Source: Solimonas aquatica
Lineage (GTDB): Bacteria > Pseudomonadota > Gammaproteobacteria > Nevskiales > Nevskiaceae
NCBI RefSeq assembly: GCF_900111015.1
Contig: NZ_FOFS01000002.1
Span: 248,001-312,000, forward strand
Reading direction: 5' to 3'
DNA length: 64,000 nucleotides
Positions 52,046 through 63,303 of the stretch are shown here, piece after piece. The first letter of the stretch is position 1. Each line of letters begins with the position of its first letter. The notes beneath the pieces are model-generated. The model saw only the letters and a program-made list of their open reading frames with translations, searched no databases and was not told the DNA's origin. Made by a program: the position numbers and the translations under genes.

Positions 52046-53020
52046 ATGCGCGTGCTCGTCGTCGGTGGTGCCGGCTACATCGGCTCGCATATGTGCAAGC
52101 TGCTGGCCGGGCGCGGACACGAGGTGGTCGTGTTCGACAATCTGGTGACCGGCCATCGCGAGGCGCTGCGCTGGGGTCGTTTCGTCGAAGGCTCCCTGCA
52201 CGACGCGGCGGCGCTGGACGCGCTGTTCACGCAGCATCGCTTCGATGCCGTGATCCAGTTCGCCGCCAGCATCGCGGTCGGCGAGTCGGTGCGCGAGCCG
52301 CTGGATTATTACCGCAACAATGTCGGCGGCACGCTGGAGCTGCTCACGACGATGAAGCGCCACGGCGTGCGGCGCTTGGTGTTTTCTTCCACGGCCGCGA
52401 TTTTCGGCACGCCGCAGTACAGTCCCATCGACGAGAATCATCCGCACGCACCGCTCTCGCCGTACGGGCATTCCAAGCTGATGGCCGAGCAGGTGCTGCG
52501 CGATGCCGCCGCCGCCGGTCATCTGGATGCCGTGGCGCTGCGCTACTTCAACGCCGCCGGCGCCGATCCGGAGGGCGAGCTGGGCGAGGCCCATGATCCG
52601 GAGACGCATCTGATTCCGCTGCTGCTGAAGGCCGCGTTGGGGCAGGTTCCGCCGGTGACCGTGTTCGGCAGCGACTACGACACCGAAGACGGCACCTGCG
52701 TGCGTGACTACATCCACATCTGCGATCTGTGCGAGGCGCATCTGCTGGCACTGTCTTATCTGCAGGACAACCCCGGCTTCTCGGCCTTCAATCTCGGCAA
52801 CGGCAAGGGTTATTCGGTGAAGCAGGTGCTGGCGGTGGTGGCGCAGACCATCGGCCGGGCGGTGCCCACGGTGATGGGCCCGCGTCGCGCCGGTGACCCC
52901 GCGCGCCTGATCGCATCGAGCGAACTGGCGCGCAGCAAGCTGGGCTGGCAGCCGAAAATGCCGGAGCTGGAAACCATCATCCGCACGGCCTGGCGCTGGC
53001 ATCAGGCACCCGGCTTTTAG
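52046..53020 (+). CDS. galE: UDP-glucose 4-epimerase (324 aa)
   Basis: Interconverts UDP-glucose and UDP-galactose, supplying galactosyl units. ATG 52046 starts MRVLVVGGAGYIGSHMCKLL. Further motifs: VIQFAASIAVGESVREPLDY, VFSSTAAIFGTP and LSPYGHSKLMAEQV (YxxxK), LRYFNAAGADPEGELGE, DTEDGTCVRDYIHICDL. Length is normal (E. coli GalE is 338). It shares the rml transcription unit, so galactose and rhamnose donors are made together. A UDP-GlcNAc specificity cannot be excluded. Confidence 0.93.
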   Translation: MRVLVVGGAGYIGSHMCKLLAGRGHEVVVFDNLVTGHREALRWGRFVEGSLHDAAALDALFTQHRFDAVIQFAASIAVGESVREPLDYYRNNVGGTLELLTTMKRHGVRRLVFSSTAAIFGTPQYSPIDENHPHAPLSPYGHSKLMAEQVLRDAAAAGHLDAVALRYFNAAGADPEGELGEAHDPETHLIPLLLKAALGQVPPVTVFGSDYDTEDGTCVRDYIHICDLCEAHLLALSYLQDNPGFSAFNLGNGKGYSVKQVLAVVAQTIGRAVPTVMGPRRAGDPARLIASSELARSKLGWQPKMPELETIIRTAWRWHQAPGF

Positions 53021-53125
53021 AAAGCTTTTACCGCGCATCGGGCGTTTTACTGACAACTTTCTGAGGCTGGCTGATCTGGCGCGGTGGCACTGTGCGGTGG
53101 CGCGCAGCGCCAGGCGCCTTTGTCG

Positions 53126-53154
53126 TTGACGGTTTTCCGACGCGTAATTATTCT
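53126..53154 (+). promoter_or_regulatory. Candidate promoter for the beta-helix surface protein
   Basis: TTGACG at 53126-53131 (5 of 6) and TATTCT at 53149-53154 (4 of 6) are separated by 17 nt. Transcription would start near 53161, about 95 nt before ATG 53257. The surface-protein gene follows galE after 236 bp, which leaves room for a separate unit. Confidence 0.45.
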
Positions 53155-53256
53155 GCCTTTGGGGAACTGCAGTATTTCAATGGGGAGCCGATCCGCATCG
53201 CGAGCATCGGCCAAAGATTTCCCGCTCACGATCAAGAATCATCAAGGTTGGGGAAC

Positions 53257-56200
53257 ATGCGCGTACTTCGCGGTCTGGCTGTGATCTCGGCGTTGCTCTT
53301 GTCCGGCGCGCCCGCGCTTTCTTCCGCCGCCACTTATGTGGTCAATGCCACGGACGACGGTTCGCTCAGCGGCCTGGGCGTGGCCTGCCCTTCGGGCGCG
53401 CTGACGCGTTGCACGCTGCGCGGCGCTATCGAGGCCGCGCAGGCCAATGGCGAGAGCGCCAACACCATCCAGCTGCAGGTGGAGGGTGTGGCGGTGCAGA
53501 GCGCGCTGCCCACCATCACCAAATCACTGAGCATCACCGGGAGCCTGGGGAGCGGCGCTCCGACGCATATCGCGCGACTGGCCTCCGTGGCACGCGGCAG
53601 CTCGGATCAGTATTGCTACGGCATCAGCAATGCCGGCACGGTGTATCCGCTGTTCAGTGTGGATGCCAGCGGCAGCAGTTCGATCAACGTCAGCTTCGAA
53701 AACATCCTGGCCTGTTTCGGCGATGCCCGAACCACCGCCCGTAACGGTGCGGGTGGCGCGATCCACTTCAGCGGCAGCAAGCCGTCGGTGCTGAATCTGG
53801 TCAACGTGCGCCTGATCAACAACCTCGCCGATGTCGGCGGCGCGCTGTCCGTGAGCGGCGCCGCGCACGAGGCCTACATCAGCGGCTCCTCGCTGAGCGG
53901 CAATGTCGCCACGGGTGGCGGCGGCGCTGCATTCTTTCAAAATGGCAAGGTGGAAATCCGCGCCTCCACCATCGGCCCTTACTTCGCCACGGGCACGGTC
54001 GCGGCCGACGCCGCTGCGCCCAAGCTGCCGTTCTCGGCGGATGGCAACAGCGCCGGCACGGGCGGTGGCGGCTTGTGGGTGGATACGGCCAGTCTGAGCC
54101 TGATCCGCAGCTTCGTGGTGGCCAATACCGCGCCCCAAGGCTCGGCGCTGGTGCTGAGTGCGTCCGGCGGCGGCACCACGCCGCCGGCGACCCTGATCGG
54201 GAACACCATCGCCCGCAACCAGATCAGCGGTTCCGGCAGCGGCTCGGCGATCTACGCCGCCAATGCCTCGGCCAGCCTGCCGGCCACGGCCACGGCGCCC
54301 TTCGTGGGCAATATCGTCGCCGACAACAGCGGTAGCGGCTGCGTCGCCATCATTGGCAATACGGTGGCCGACACCGGTGGCTACAACCTGTTCAGCGACG
54401 GCAGCTGCACGGCCGGTGGCGCCACGCCGGTGCTGCCCGAGAATCTCTACCGGCCCAGCGCCACGATCTTCTGGAACATCGCCGCCGGCCGTGTCACCAG
54501 CGGCGGCGTCGGTGGCTTCGCCTCGCGCGGTCTGGCGCCCAGCGTGCTGCCCATCGTGGCCGAATCCCCGGCCGTGGACTTCGTGAAGTCCAGCCATCAG
54601 CTCAAGGACGCCAACAAGGCCGACGCACGTGGCGCGGCCGTGGTCGACGGCAATGGCGACGGGCTGGCGGTGGCCGATATCGGCGCGTATGAATTCGGCG
54701 GCTACGGTCTGGTCGGTTTCGTGCCGCAGAGCAGCGCCGGTTACAGCATTGGCGAGCCGGCCAGCGGCAATGCCTCGCTGCCGCTGCCGATCAAGAACTT
54801 CGTCGGCACCGCCACCACCTCGGCGCTGCGCGTGAGCAGTATCGACGCCAGTCTGGCGGCGCTGCCGTCGAGCTTCAGCCCGGGCAGCGCCTCGCCCGAT
54901 CTGGCCGGCAAACTGAATGACTACGCACCGCTGTCCAGCGTCATCGTCAGCCCTCTGGCGGTCGGTGCCAGCGACAACACCGCCAAGCTGCTGGTGCACG
55001 CCGATTCGCTCAGCGAGGCGGATGAAAGCGTGCGCCTGCTGCTCAGCGGCCTGGACAATGTCGATGCCGACGTGCAGCCCAGCGGCAGCAGCACGCCGTT
55101 CTGCCTGGATGGCAGTGCCGGTGGCTACTACCCCTGCGCCACGCAGACCGCCACCATTACCGGCGATCTGCCCAGCGGCTTCCAGTTCCAGAAGACGGGC
55201 GTCGCCGTGCCGGAAGCCGGCGGCACCTTCGGCCTGACCGTGGTGCGTACCGGCGACCTGAGCAGTGCCGCCACCGTCACCTGTTCGGCCAGCAGCGGCA
55301 CCGCCGTCAAGAACCGCGATTTCGTGGTCAGCGATCAGGTGCTCAGCTTTGCGGCCAACGAATCCAGCAAGCTCTGCGTGGTGAGTGTGCTACAGGACGC
55401 CGTGGTCGAGTCCACGGAAACCTTCACCGTGAATCTGAGCGCGCCGAGCAAGGGCAGCATTCTCACGCCGGGCAGCGAAACCGTGGGCATCATTGACGAC
55501 GACAGCGCCGACACCGTGCTCTCGCTGTCGCAGGCCAGCTACTCGGTCAATGAGGCCGCCGGCAGCCTGACGGTCACGGTGACCCGCAGCGGCGACAGCT
55601 CGGCGGCGGTGGAAGTCACCCTCGCCACGCAGGATGGCGCGGCGGTGGACAAGACCGACTACACCGCCACCAGTGCCACCCTGAAGTGGGATGCGGGCGC
55701 AAGCGGCAGCCAGACCGTGAACATTCCCATCCTGCAGAACAGCATCAAGGACGGTTCGCGCCAGTTCAGCGTGCTGCTGGGCGGGGTCAAGAACGACACC
55801 GAAGGCAGCAGCAAGAAGGTGGCGCTGGCCAGCCCGGACTCGGCGACGGTGACCATCGTCGATGACGATGCCAGCACCGCGGGCATCACCCTGTCCACCA
55901 GCAGCGTGGCCATCGTCGGCACCGGCAGCAGCGTGTACAGCATCACCCTGAGCCAGGTGCCGAGCGCCGATGTGCTGATCGCGCTGAGCAGCAGCGACAG
56001 CAGCGTCGTCGCCACCTCGGCCGACAACGGCACGGCAACGCTGAAGTTCCCGGCAGGCAGCACCACGCTGACCCGCTCGGTGAACGTGAAGTCCTCGGCC
56101 AATCCCGCCAGCGGCAGCACGCTCACGGCGCAGATCTCGCACAGCGTGACCTCCAGCGACCTGCGTTACGGCGCGGCGACGGTGGCCAAGGTCACGGTCA

Positions 56201-56331
56201 CGGTCGGCAGCACCAATTCGGTGCCGCCCAGCAGCGGCAGCACGGGCGGTGGCGGCGGCGGTGCGCTGGGCTGGCCGAGTCTGCTGGTGCTGGCGGGCGG
56301 ACTGCTGCTGCGCCGCAGGCGGCGCGGCTGA
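53257..56331 (+). CDS. Beta-helix / Calx-beta surface protein with GlyGly-CTERM-like anchor (1024 aa)
   Basis: ATG 53257, behind AAGG and GGGG, gives a signal peptide ([20 protein letters not shown]). Residues 25-490 look like a right-handed parallel beta-helix with [12 protein letters not shown] near the start and DIGAYEFGG at the end, the pattern of choice-of-anchor Q proteins. Calx-beta-like units follow ([59 protein letters not shown]). The tail has a GGGGGG run, a hydrophobic stretch ([15 protein letters not shown]) and RRRRRG, typical of GlyGly-CTERM sorting by a rhombosortase. It is exported by Sec, not by the type I system. The role may be adhesion or polysaccharide binding. A strong terminator follows. 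Confidence 0.82.
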   Translation: MRVLRGLAVISALLLSGAPALSSAATYVVNATDDGSLSGLGVACPSGALTRCTLRGAIEAAQANGESANTIQLQVEGVAVQSALPTITKSLSITGSLGSGAPTHIARLASVARGSSDQYCYGISNAGTVYPLFSVDASGSSSINVSFENILACFGDARTTARNGAGGAIHFSGSKPSVLNLVNVRLINNLADVGGALSVSGAAHEAYISGSSLSGNVATGGGGAAFFQNGKVEIRASTIGPYFATGTVAADAAAPKLPFSADGNSAGTGGGGLWVDTASLSLIRSFVVANTAPQGSALVLSASGGGTTPPATLIGNTIARNQISGSGSGSAIYAANASASLPATATAPFVGNIVADNSGSGCVAIIGNTVADTGGYNLFSDGSCTAGGATPVLPENLYRPSATIFWNIAAGRVTSGGVGGFASRGLAPSVLPIVAESPAVDFVKSSHQLKDANKADARGAAVVDGNGDGLAVADIGAYEFGGYGLVGFVPQSSAGYSIGEPASGNASLPLPIKNFVGTATTSALRVSSIDASLAALPSSFSPGSASPDLAGKLNDYAPLSSVIVSPLAVGASDNTAKLLVHADSLSEADESVRLLLSGLDNVDADVQPSGSSTPFCLDGSAGGYYPCATQTATITGDLPSGFQFQKTGVAVPEAGGTFGLTVVRTGDLSSAATVTCSASSGTAVKNRDFVVSDQVLSFAANESSKLCVVSVLQDAVVESTETFTVNLSAPSKGSILTPGSETVGIIDDDSADTVLSLSQASYSVNEAAGSLTVTVTRSGDSSAAVEVTLATQDGAAVDKTDYTATSATLKWDAGASGSQTVNIPILQNSIKDGSRQFSVLLGGVKNDTEGSSKKVALASPDSATVTIVDDDASTAGITLSTSSVAIVGTGSSVYSITLSQVPSADVLIALSSSDSSVVATSADNGTATLKFPAGSTTLTRSVNVKSSANPASGSTLTAQISHSVTSSDLRYGAATVAKVTVTVGSTNSVPPSSGSTGGGGGGALGWPSLLVLAGGLLLRRRRRG

Positions 56332-56346
56332 AGCAGGGCAGGCATT

Positions 56347-56380
56347 AAAAAAAACCCCGGTCCGGCCCGGGGTTTTTTTT
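56347..56380. terminator. Strong bidirectional rho-independent terminator
   Basis: CCCCGG (56355-56360) and CCGGGG (56367-56372) pair perfectly around a six-base loop, with eight A residues before and eight T residues after, so the stem can extend as A-T pairs and works in both directions. It lies 15 nt after the surface-protein stop. Confidence 0.95.
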
Positions 56381-56443
56381 CTTGCCCCTCCGCCGTCCAG
56401 CACGGACAATAGCGGTTCCCTCTTGCCGTCAAGGCCGATGACG

Positions 56444-58444
56444 ATGCCAACCCGTTTTGCGCTTGCCAATGCCATCCGCGCGCTGTCCATGGACGCCGTG
56501 CAGAAGGCCAATTCCGGCCATCCCGGCATGCCCATGGGCATGGCCGACATCGCCGAAGTGCTGTGGAATGACTTTCTGGTCCACAACCCGGCCAATCCGC
56601 GTTGGGCCAACCGCGATCGCTTCGTGGTCTCCAACGGCCACGGCTCCATGCTGCTGTACTCGCTGCTGCATCTGACGGGTTATCCGCTGCCGATCAGCGA
56701 GCTGCAGAACTTCCGCCAGATGCATTCCAAGACCGCCGGCCATCCCGAGTACGGCATCACCCCGGGCGTGGAGACCACCACCGGCCCGCTGGGACAGGGC
56801 CTGGCCAATGCCGTGGGCATGGCGATCGCGGAAGCCGTGCTGGCCAGCCGCTTCAACCAGGGCGGCCACAAGATCGTCGATCACTACACCTACGCCTTCG
56901 TCGGCGACGGCTGCCTGATGGAAGGCATCTCGCACGAGGCCTGCTCGCTGGCCGGCACCCTGGGCCTGGGCAAGCTGGTGGTGCTCTACGACGACAACAA
57001 CATCTCCATCGACGGCGAGGTCGGCAGCTGGTTCCGCGACGACACCCCGGCGCGCTTCGAGGCCTATGGCTGGCAGGTGGTGCGCAATGTCGACGGCCAC
57101 AATCCCGCCGAGATCAAGCGCGCCCTGGAAACCGCGCGCGGCCAGAGCGAAAAGCCCACGCTGATCTGCTGCAAGACCGTGATCGGCTTCGGCTCGCCCA
57201 ACAAGCAGGGCAAGGAAAGCTGCCACGGCGCGCCCCTGGGCGAGGCCGAGATCAAGCTGGCCCGCGAAAAGCTGGAATGGCCGCACGGTCCTTTCGAGAT
57301 TCCCGCCGAGATCGCCAGCGCCTGGGATGCCCGCGCCAAGGGTGCCGAGCGCGAGGCTGCCTGGCAGACCGCGTTCAAGGCCTACGCCGCCGCCTACCCG
57401 CAGGACGCCGCCGAATTCGAACGCCGCATGAGCGGCCAGCTGCCGGCCGACTGGCAGCAGACCATCGAGACCGCGCTCGCCGAGGCGGCCAAGGCCACGG
57501 CGCCGGTCGCGTCGCGCAAGGCTTCCAAGCTGACCCTGGACGCCATCGCCGCCAAGCTGCCGGAACTGTTCGGCGGTTCGGCCGATCTTTCCGAATCCAA
57601 CTGCACCGACTTCAAGGGGCATGTTTCGGTAAAGCCCGGCAAGCTGGCCGGCAACTACCTGAGCTACGGCGTGCGCGAGTTCGGCATGGCCGCCGCCCTG
57701 AACGGCATGGCCCTGCACGGCGGCCTGATTCCCTTCGGCGGCACCTTCCTGGTGTTCTCCGACTACGCGCGCAATGCCATCCGCATGGCGGCGCTGATGA
57801 AGCAGCGCAGCATCTTCGTGCTCACGCATGACTCCATCGGCCTGGGCGAGGACGGCCCCACCCATCAGCCGGTGGAGCATGTCGCGTCCTTGCGCCTGAT
57901 TCCGAACGTGCAGATCTGGCGTCCGGCCGACCAGTTCGAAACCGCCGTGGCCTGGCGCAGCGCCATCGAGCGCAGCGACGGCCCGACGCTGCTGGCGCTG
58001 TCGCGCCAGAACCTCAACCCGCAGGCCCGCAGCCCGCAGCAGCAGGCCGACACCGCGCGCGGTGGCTACGTGCTGCTGGAGCCGCAGACCGCCGCCGAGG
58101 CGGTGATCATCGCCACCGGCTCGGAGGTGCAGCTGGTGATGGACGCCGCCAAGCAGCTGGCCGACAAGGGCCGCGCGGTGCGCGTGGTGTCCATGCCCTG
58201 CGCCGAACTGTTTGCCAAGCAGGACGCCGCGTATCGCGAATCGGTGCTGCCGGCGGCGCTGCGTCGCCGTCTGGCGGTGGAGGCGGGCGTGTCGGCCAGC
58301 TGGCGCGGCCTGGTGGGTTTCGAAGGCGATGTGCTGGGCGTGGACAGCTTCGGCGAATCGGCGCCGGCCAGCGCGGTGTTCAAGCACTTCGGCTTCACCG
58401 TGGATCAGGTGGTGGCCAGGGTCGAGGCGCTGCTGGCGCGGTAA
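56444..58444 (+). CDS. tkt: Transketolase (666 aa)
   Basis: Transfers two-carbon ketol units in the pentose phosphate pathway, using thiamine diphosphate and Mg2+. ATG 56444 is chosen because AAGG is nine bases upstream and because the protein then starts as E. coli TktA does, two residues plus a basic residue before [16 protein letters not shown]. Motifs: [19 protein letters not shown], the TPP-binding [18 protein letters not shown] at about 153, and [13 protein letters not shown]; in the Pyr domain [19 protein letters not shown]. Full length. Part of a tkt-gap-pgk run with gaps of 95 and 75 bp. It begins a housekeeping block unrelated to the glycan locus. Confidence 0.97.
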   Translation: MPTRFALANAIRALSMDAVQKANSGHPGMPMGMADIAEVLWNDFLVHNPANPRWANRDRFVVSNGHGSMLLYSLLHLTGYPLPISELQNFRQMHSKTAGHPEYGITPGVETTTGPLGQGLANAVGMAIAEAVLASRFNQGGHKIVDHYTYAFVGDGCLMEGISHEACSLAGTLGLGKLVVLYDDNNISIDGEVGSWFRDDTPARFEAYGWQVVRNVDGHNPAEIKRALETARGQSEKPTLICCKTVIGFGSPNKQGKESCHGAPLGEAEIKLAREKLEWPHGPFEIPAEIASAWDARAKGAEREAAWQTAFKAYAAAYPQDAAEFERRMSGQLPADWQQTIETALAEAAKATAPVASRKASKLTLDAIAAKLPELFGGSADLSESNCTDFKGHVSVKPGKLAGNYLSYGVREFGMAAALNGMALHGGLIPFGGTFLVFSDYARNAIRMAALMKQRSIFVLTHDSIGLGEDGPTHQPVEHVASLRLIPNVQIWRPADQFETAVAWRSAIERSDGPTLLALSRQNLNPQARSPQQQADTARGGYVLLEPQTAAEAVIIATGSEVQLVMDAAKQLADKGRAVRVVSMPCAELFAKQDAAYRESVLPAALRRRLAVEAGVSASWRGLVGFEGDVLGVDSFGESAPASAVFKHFGFTVDQVVARVEALLAR

Positions 58445-58458
58445 AATTCCAGGTTTGA

Positions 58459-59544
<1,086 letters not shown>

Positions 59545-59560
59545 GGCCGCCGTGTTTTGC

Positions 59561-59590
59561 GAAAAGCCCCGCTCGCACGGGGCTTTTCTT
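59561..59590 (+). terminator. Rho-independent terminator after gap
   Basis: GAAAAGCCCC (59561-59570) pairs perfectly with GGGGCTTTTC (59579-59588) around an eight-base loop, with T residues in the descending arm and beyond. It lies 17 nt after the gap stop and about 30 nt before pgk, so gap and pgk may be partly uncoupled. Confidence 0.88.
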
Positions 59591-59619
59591 TGTCAGCAAT
59601 CTGTTTGGGAAAGATGACC

Positions 59620-60795
59620 ATGACCGTTCTTCGCATGTCCGACCTCGACCTCGCCGGCAAGCGCGTGCTGATCCGCCAGGATCTCAACGTGCCGATCGCC
59701 AAGGGTCGCATCACCTCCGATGCGCGCTTGCGCGCGTCCCTGCCCACGCTGAAGCTGGCGCTGGAGAAGGGCGCCAGCGTGCTGGTGGTCTCGCATCTGG
59801 GCCGGCCCAAGGCCGGCAAGCTCGACCCGGAAGCCTCGCTGACCCTGGTCGCCGCCTGGCTCTCGCAGGCGCTGGAGCGCACCGTGCCGCTGATCAGCAA
59901 CTGGATCGACGGCGTGAACCTGGAGCCGGGCCAGATCGCGCTGGGCGAGAACACGCGCTTTCTCAAGGGCGAGAAGGACGATGACGAGGCGCTGTCGAAG
60001 AAGATGGCGGCGCTGTGCGATGTGTATGTGATGGATGCCTTTGGCACCGCGCATCGCGCCGAGGCCTCCACGCATGGCGTGGCGCGCTTTGCGCCCGCCG
60101 CCTGCGCCGGTCCGCTGCTCGCGGCCGAGCTGGACGCGCTGGGCAAGGCCATGGCCAAGCCGAAGCGTCCGCTGGCGGTGATCGTCGGCGGCAGCAAGGT
60201 CTCCACCAAGCTGGACCTGCTCAACAATCTCGCCGATGTCGCGGACCAGCTGATCATCGGCGGCGGCATCGCCAACACCTTCCTGGCTGCGGCCGGCTAC
60301 AAGGTCGGCAAGTCGCTGTGCGAGATGGACATGCTCGACACCGCCAAGGCGATCCGCGCCAAGATCCAGGCGCGCGGCGGTGACATCCCGCTGCCGGAGG
60401 ACGTGGTCTGCGCCACCGAATTCTCGGCCGAGGCGCATGCCGTGGTGCGCAAGGTCGATGAGGTGCAGGACGACGAGATGATTCTCGACATCGGCCCCAA
60501 GACCCGCGCCAAGCTCGCCGCGCAGCTGCGCAGCGCCGGCACCATCGTCTGGAACGGCCCGGTGGGCGTGTTCGAGTTCGAGTCCTTCGCCGGCGGCACG
60601 CAGGCCCTGGGCGAGGCGATTGCCGAGAGCAGCGGTTTTTCGCTGGCCGGTGGCGGCGACACGCTGGCCGCCATCGACAAGTTCGGTCTGGCCGAGAAGA
60701 TCGGCTACATCTCCACCGGTGGCGGTGCGTTCCTGGAGTTCCTGGAAGGCAAGACGCTGCCGGCCGTGGCGGCGCTGGAAGCCCGCGCGAAGTAA
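59620..60795 (+). CDS. pgk: Phosphoglycerate kinase (391 aa)
   Basis: ATP-forming glycolytic step from 1,3-bisphosphoglycerate. ATG 59620 is chosen over ATG 59614 because GGGAAAG lies about eight bases upstream and the start [20 protein letters not shown] aligns with E. coli Pgk, which opens [16 protein letters not shown]. Motifs: [49 protein letters not shown], and the C-terminal [20 protein letters not shown]. At 391 residues it is complete. Downstream is a MITE-like element and the convergent dacA. Confidence 0.97.
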   Translation: MTVLRMSDLDLAGKRVLIRQDLNVPIAKGRITSDARLRASLPTLKLALEKGASVLVVSHLGRPKAGKLDPEASLTLVAAWLSQALERTVPLISNWIDGVNLEPGQIALGENTRFLKGEKDDDEALSKKMAALCDVYVMDAFGTAHRAEASTHGVARFAPAACAGPLLAAELDALGKAMAKPKRPLAVIVGGSKVSTKLDLLNNLADVADQLIIGGGIANTFLAAAGYKVGKSLCEMDMLDTAKAIRAKIQARGGDIPLPEDVVCATEFSAEAHAVVRKVDEVQDDEMILDIGPKTRAKLAAQLRSAGTIVWNGPVGVFEFESFAGGTQALGEAIAESSGFSLAGGGDTLAAIDKFGLAEKIGYISTGGGAFLEFLEGKTLPAVAALEARAK

Positions 60796-61100
60796 GCCGC
60801 AGCACACACGCAGTGGGTAGGGCGGGTTAGGCGCGTGAGCGCCGTAACCCGCCGGGCTTTGCTGTTGTTGCTAGTTTTTTTGCTTGATCTATTGCCTTCT
60901 TCCGCCGCCCTCCGGCGGCGGAGTCACTTCTCTTTGCTCGTGCAAAGAGAAGTACCTCGGGCGCCGGAGGCGCACGAAACCAAGGCCAGATCGAGAGCCC
61001 AAACCAGAAGCAACTGCAAAGCCGGCGGGTTACGGCGCTTTCGCGCCTAACCCGCCCTACGGTTTTTGTGGTTCTTACCTGGCGAAGGCGCGCGACTTGC
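60796..61100. other. Convergent intergenic region between pgk and dacA
   Basis: About 300 bp between the ends of pgk and dacA is filled almost entirely by the inverted-repeat element listed separately (60817-61060). No gene is present. Structured ends like these may also act as a two-sided transcription stop. Confidence 0.7.
60817..61060. mobile_element. MITE-like element with 37-bp perfect terminal inverted repeats
   Basis: The first end (60817-60853) begins GTAGGGCGGGTTAGGCGCG and ends GCCGTAACCCGCC; 61024-61060 is its reverse complement except in a three- to four-base central loop. Matching extends inward about 15 more bases with a few mismatches. Each end is itself a hairpin. Inside are two further perfect hairpins: CCGCCGCC/GGCGGCGG (60902-60909 with 60914-60921) and ACTTCTCTTTGC/GCAAAGAGAAGT (60926-60937 with 60942-60953). 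There is no transposase frame. At 244 bp it is the size of a non-autonomous element; similar GC-rich repeats recur in Xanthomonadales-type genomes as I recall. No clear target-site duplication is visible. Confidence 0.8.
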
Positions 61101-62264
61101 TCAGTGCGCGAACCAAAGGCGAATGCTGTCGATCAGGCGATGGAAGAAACCGCCCGCCGGCACATCCTGCAGCACCACCAGCGGAATCGTGGTGTAGGCC
61201 TTGCCGTCCAGCGTCACCGTGGCGCTGCCCACGCTCTGGCCCTTGCTCAGCGGGGCCACCAGCGGCGTCTTGATCTGCGTGCTCAGCTGCACTTTCGCGG
61301 AATTGCCGCGCGGCAGCGACAGCGATACCGGCTGCAGGGTGCCGACGCCGATCTCGTCCAGCTCGCCCTTGTACACGCGCAGGGTCTGCGCCGGCTTGTC
61401 GGCGCCCAGCAGCTGCACGTTCTCGAAGAAACGGAAGCCGTAGTTGAGCAGTTCCAGGCTGGCCTGCTCGCGGTATGCCCAGGTATCAGCGCCCATCACC
61501 GCGGCAATCAGGCGCCGGCCGTTGCGATTGGCCGAGGACAGCAGGCAGTAGCCCGCCGCATTGGTGTGGCCGGTCTTGATGCCGTCCACGCTCGGGTCCT
61601 TCACCAGCAGGCCGTTGCGGTTCTCCTGCGCGTGCTTGATCTTGTAGCTGAAGGAACGCTCGGAATAGATCTTGTAGTCCTGCGGAAAATCGCGGATCAG
61701 GGCGCGGCCCAGCAGCGCCAGATCGTGCGCGCTGGTGTAGTGCTCGGGGTCGGGCAGGCCGCTGGCGTCCACGAAGTGGGTGTTCTTCATGCCCAGCTTC
61801 TTGGCTTCGTGATTCATCATCTCGGCAAACGCCGACTCGCTGCCGGCGATGTGCTCGGCCAGCGCGATGCTGGCGTCATTGCCGGAGACCACGATGATGC
61901 CGCGTAAGAGATCGATGATCTTCACGCGGCTGCCCACGTCCAGGAACATGCGCGACTCGGAGGAATCGATGCCCTGACGCCAGGCCTTCTCGCTGACCAG
62001 CGCCTCGTCCTCGTAATGCAGGCGGCCGTGCTTGATCTCGTCGAAGGCCACGTAAGTGGTCATCACCTTGGTGATGCTGGCCGGTTCCACGCGGTCATCG
62101 CCGTTCCTGGCCGCCAGCACTTCGCCACTGGCGTAATCCATCAGCACGTAGGCCTTGGCCTGGATGTCCGGCGGCGCCGGAATCGGTTCGGCCTGCGCGG
62201 CGAGCGGCACGAGTGTCGACAGCAGCAGCAGGGCGAGGCGGCGGGGAAGCGGAGTGTTCATCAT
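61101..62264 (-). CDS. dacA: D-alanyl-D-alanine carboxypeptidase, PBP5/6-type (387 aa)
   Basis: Trims the terminal D-Ala of peptidoglycan stem peptides. ATG 62264 gives a signal peptide (MMNTPLPRRLALLLLSTLVP, then LAAQAEP). Active-site motifs: VEPASITKVMTTYVAF (SxxK), VVSGNDASIALAEHIAG (SxN) and DGIKTGHTNAAGYCLLSSA (KTG). The C-terminal beta domain and an amphipathic end helix (FFHRLIDSIRLWF) anchor it to the periplasmic face of the inner membrane. It follows rlpA after 55 nt. Normal length for PBP5/6. Confidence 0.95.
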   Translation of the reverse strand: MMNTPLPRRLALLLLSTLVPLAAQAEPIPAPPDIQAKAYVLMDYASGEVLAARNGDDRVEPASITKVMTTYVAFDEIKHGRLHYEDEALVSEKAWRQGIDSSESRMFLDVGSRVKIIDLLRGIIVVSGNDASIALAEHIAGSESAFAEMMNHEAKKLGMKNTHFVDASGLPDPEHYTSAHDLALLGRALIRDFPQDYKIYSERSFSYKIKHAQENRNGLLVKDPSVDGIKTGHTNAAGYCLLSSANRNGRRLIAAVMGADTWAYREQASLELLNYGFRFFENVQLLGADKPAQTLRVYKGELDEIGVGTLQPVSLSLPRGNSAKVQLSTQIKTPLVAPLSKGQSVGSATVTLDGKAYTTIPLVVLQDVPAGGFFHRLIDSIRLWFAH

Positions 62265-62319
62265 GCAGGACGTTGCTCGGGTCACGGTCAGGGGGAAGGT
62301 AAGAGAGCTTGCGTGGGCA

Positions 62320-63303
62320 TCAATCGCGCAGATGGAAGGCCGCGTAGCCGGCGCTGTGCAGCAGGTCGATGCTGGCCTGGGCCTCGCCGTCGCTGGCAAA
62401 CGGTCCGACCACCACGCGATGCAGACGGCCACCGAGCGCTTCGCGCACGCTGACCTGGCGCATGCCCTGACGCTGCAGCTGCTCGCGCAGGCTCAGCGCA
62501 TTGCCGGCTTCACTGAAAGAGGCGACCTGCAGCCAGATCGGCTTGCCGGCGTTCTTCTTGCCGCCGGTCTTCGCGGGCGGCGAGGCCGACATCTGCGGCA
62601 GCGGCGCCGCCGGCGCGGCGGAAGCCAGCATCGGCGTCTGATCGTCCGGCATCAGGCCCAGGATTTCGACCTCGGCGGTGCCGTGGCCGATCAGGTCCAG
62701 CTTCAAGGCGGCGGTATAGGACAGATCGATGACGCGTTCGGAGTGGAAGGGGCCGCGATCATTGACACGCACCACCACGCTCTTGTTGTTGTCGAGATTG
62801 GTGACGCGCACATACGAGGGAATCGGCAGCGTCTTGTGCGCCGCGGTCATCGCGTACATGTCGTACAGCTCGCCGCTGGAGGTGGCGCGCCCCTGGAATT
62901 TCTTGCCATACCAGGAAGCGTGGCCGCGCTCGCGAAAGCCTTCGGCGCTGGGCAGGACGCGATAGACCTGACCAAAGGCTTCGTACTCCGGCGGATTGCC
63001 GGAAGCGCTCAGGGGTTCGCGACGCGGCACGGCGTCGGGGATGCTGGCCAGGTTGCCCGGAATCTCGTCGGCGCCGGGCGGGCCATCCGGCGTGCCGGGG
63101 GCATAGAGCTTCACCTGCGGACGCTGCGTGCCGGCCGCTGCATTGCCGCCTGTCGCCGGCGGCGTGCTGGTGCGCGGCACCGTGGCGCCGGCACCGACCG
63201 CCACGGGTTTGGGGCGGCCGGGCGCGCGGGCCGGCGGTGCGCTCACGCAGGCGCTGAGCAGCACGAGCAGGCCCGGCACGAAGACACGACGCCAGCGCAT
63301 CAT
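62320..63303 (-). CDS. rlpA: RlpA-type septal lipoprotein, DPBB and SPOR domains (327 aa)
   Basis: A lipoprotein signal with lipobox LLSAC (Cys about residue 19) targets it to the outer membrane. The double-psi beta-barrel has GHASWYGKKFQGRATSSGEL, ..MTAAHKTLPIPSYVRVTNL and VVRVNDRGPFHSERVIDLS, with the catalytic Asp region of lytic transglycosylase RlpA. The C-terminal SPOR domain (about 255-327) binds denuded peptidoglycan at the septum. ATG 63303 overlaps the stop of the upstream mltB by four bases. The order mltB-rlpA-dacA is typical of gammaproteobacteria. Confidence 0.93.
   Translation of the reverse strand: MMRWRRVFVPGLLVLLSACVSAPPARAPGRPKPVAVGAGATVPRTSTPPATGGNAAAGTQRPQVKLYAPGTPDGPPGADEIPGNLASIPDAVPRREPLSASGNPPEYEAFGQVYRVLPSAEGFRERGHASWYGKKFQGRATSSGELYDMYAMTAAHKTLPIPSYVRVTNLDNNKSVVVRVNDRGPFHSERVIDLSYTAALKLDLIGHGTAEVEILGLMPDDQTPMLASAAPAAPLPQMSASPPAKTGGKKNAGKPIWLQVASFSEAGNALSLREQLQRQGMRQVSVREALGGRLHRVVVGPFASDGEAQASIDLLHSAGYAAFHLRD

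Noticed and set aside
53524-54999. 491-codon minus-strand frame opposite the beta-helix gene
   Set aside because: Arises from repeated Gly/Ser/Ala codons on the plus strand; no protein family pattern.
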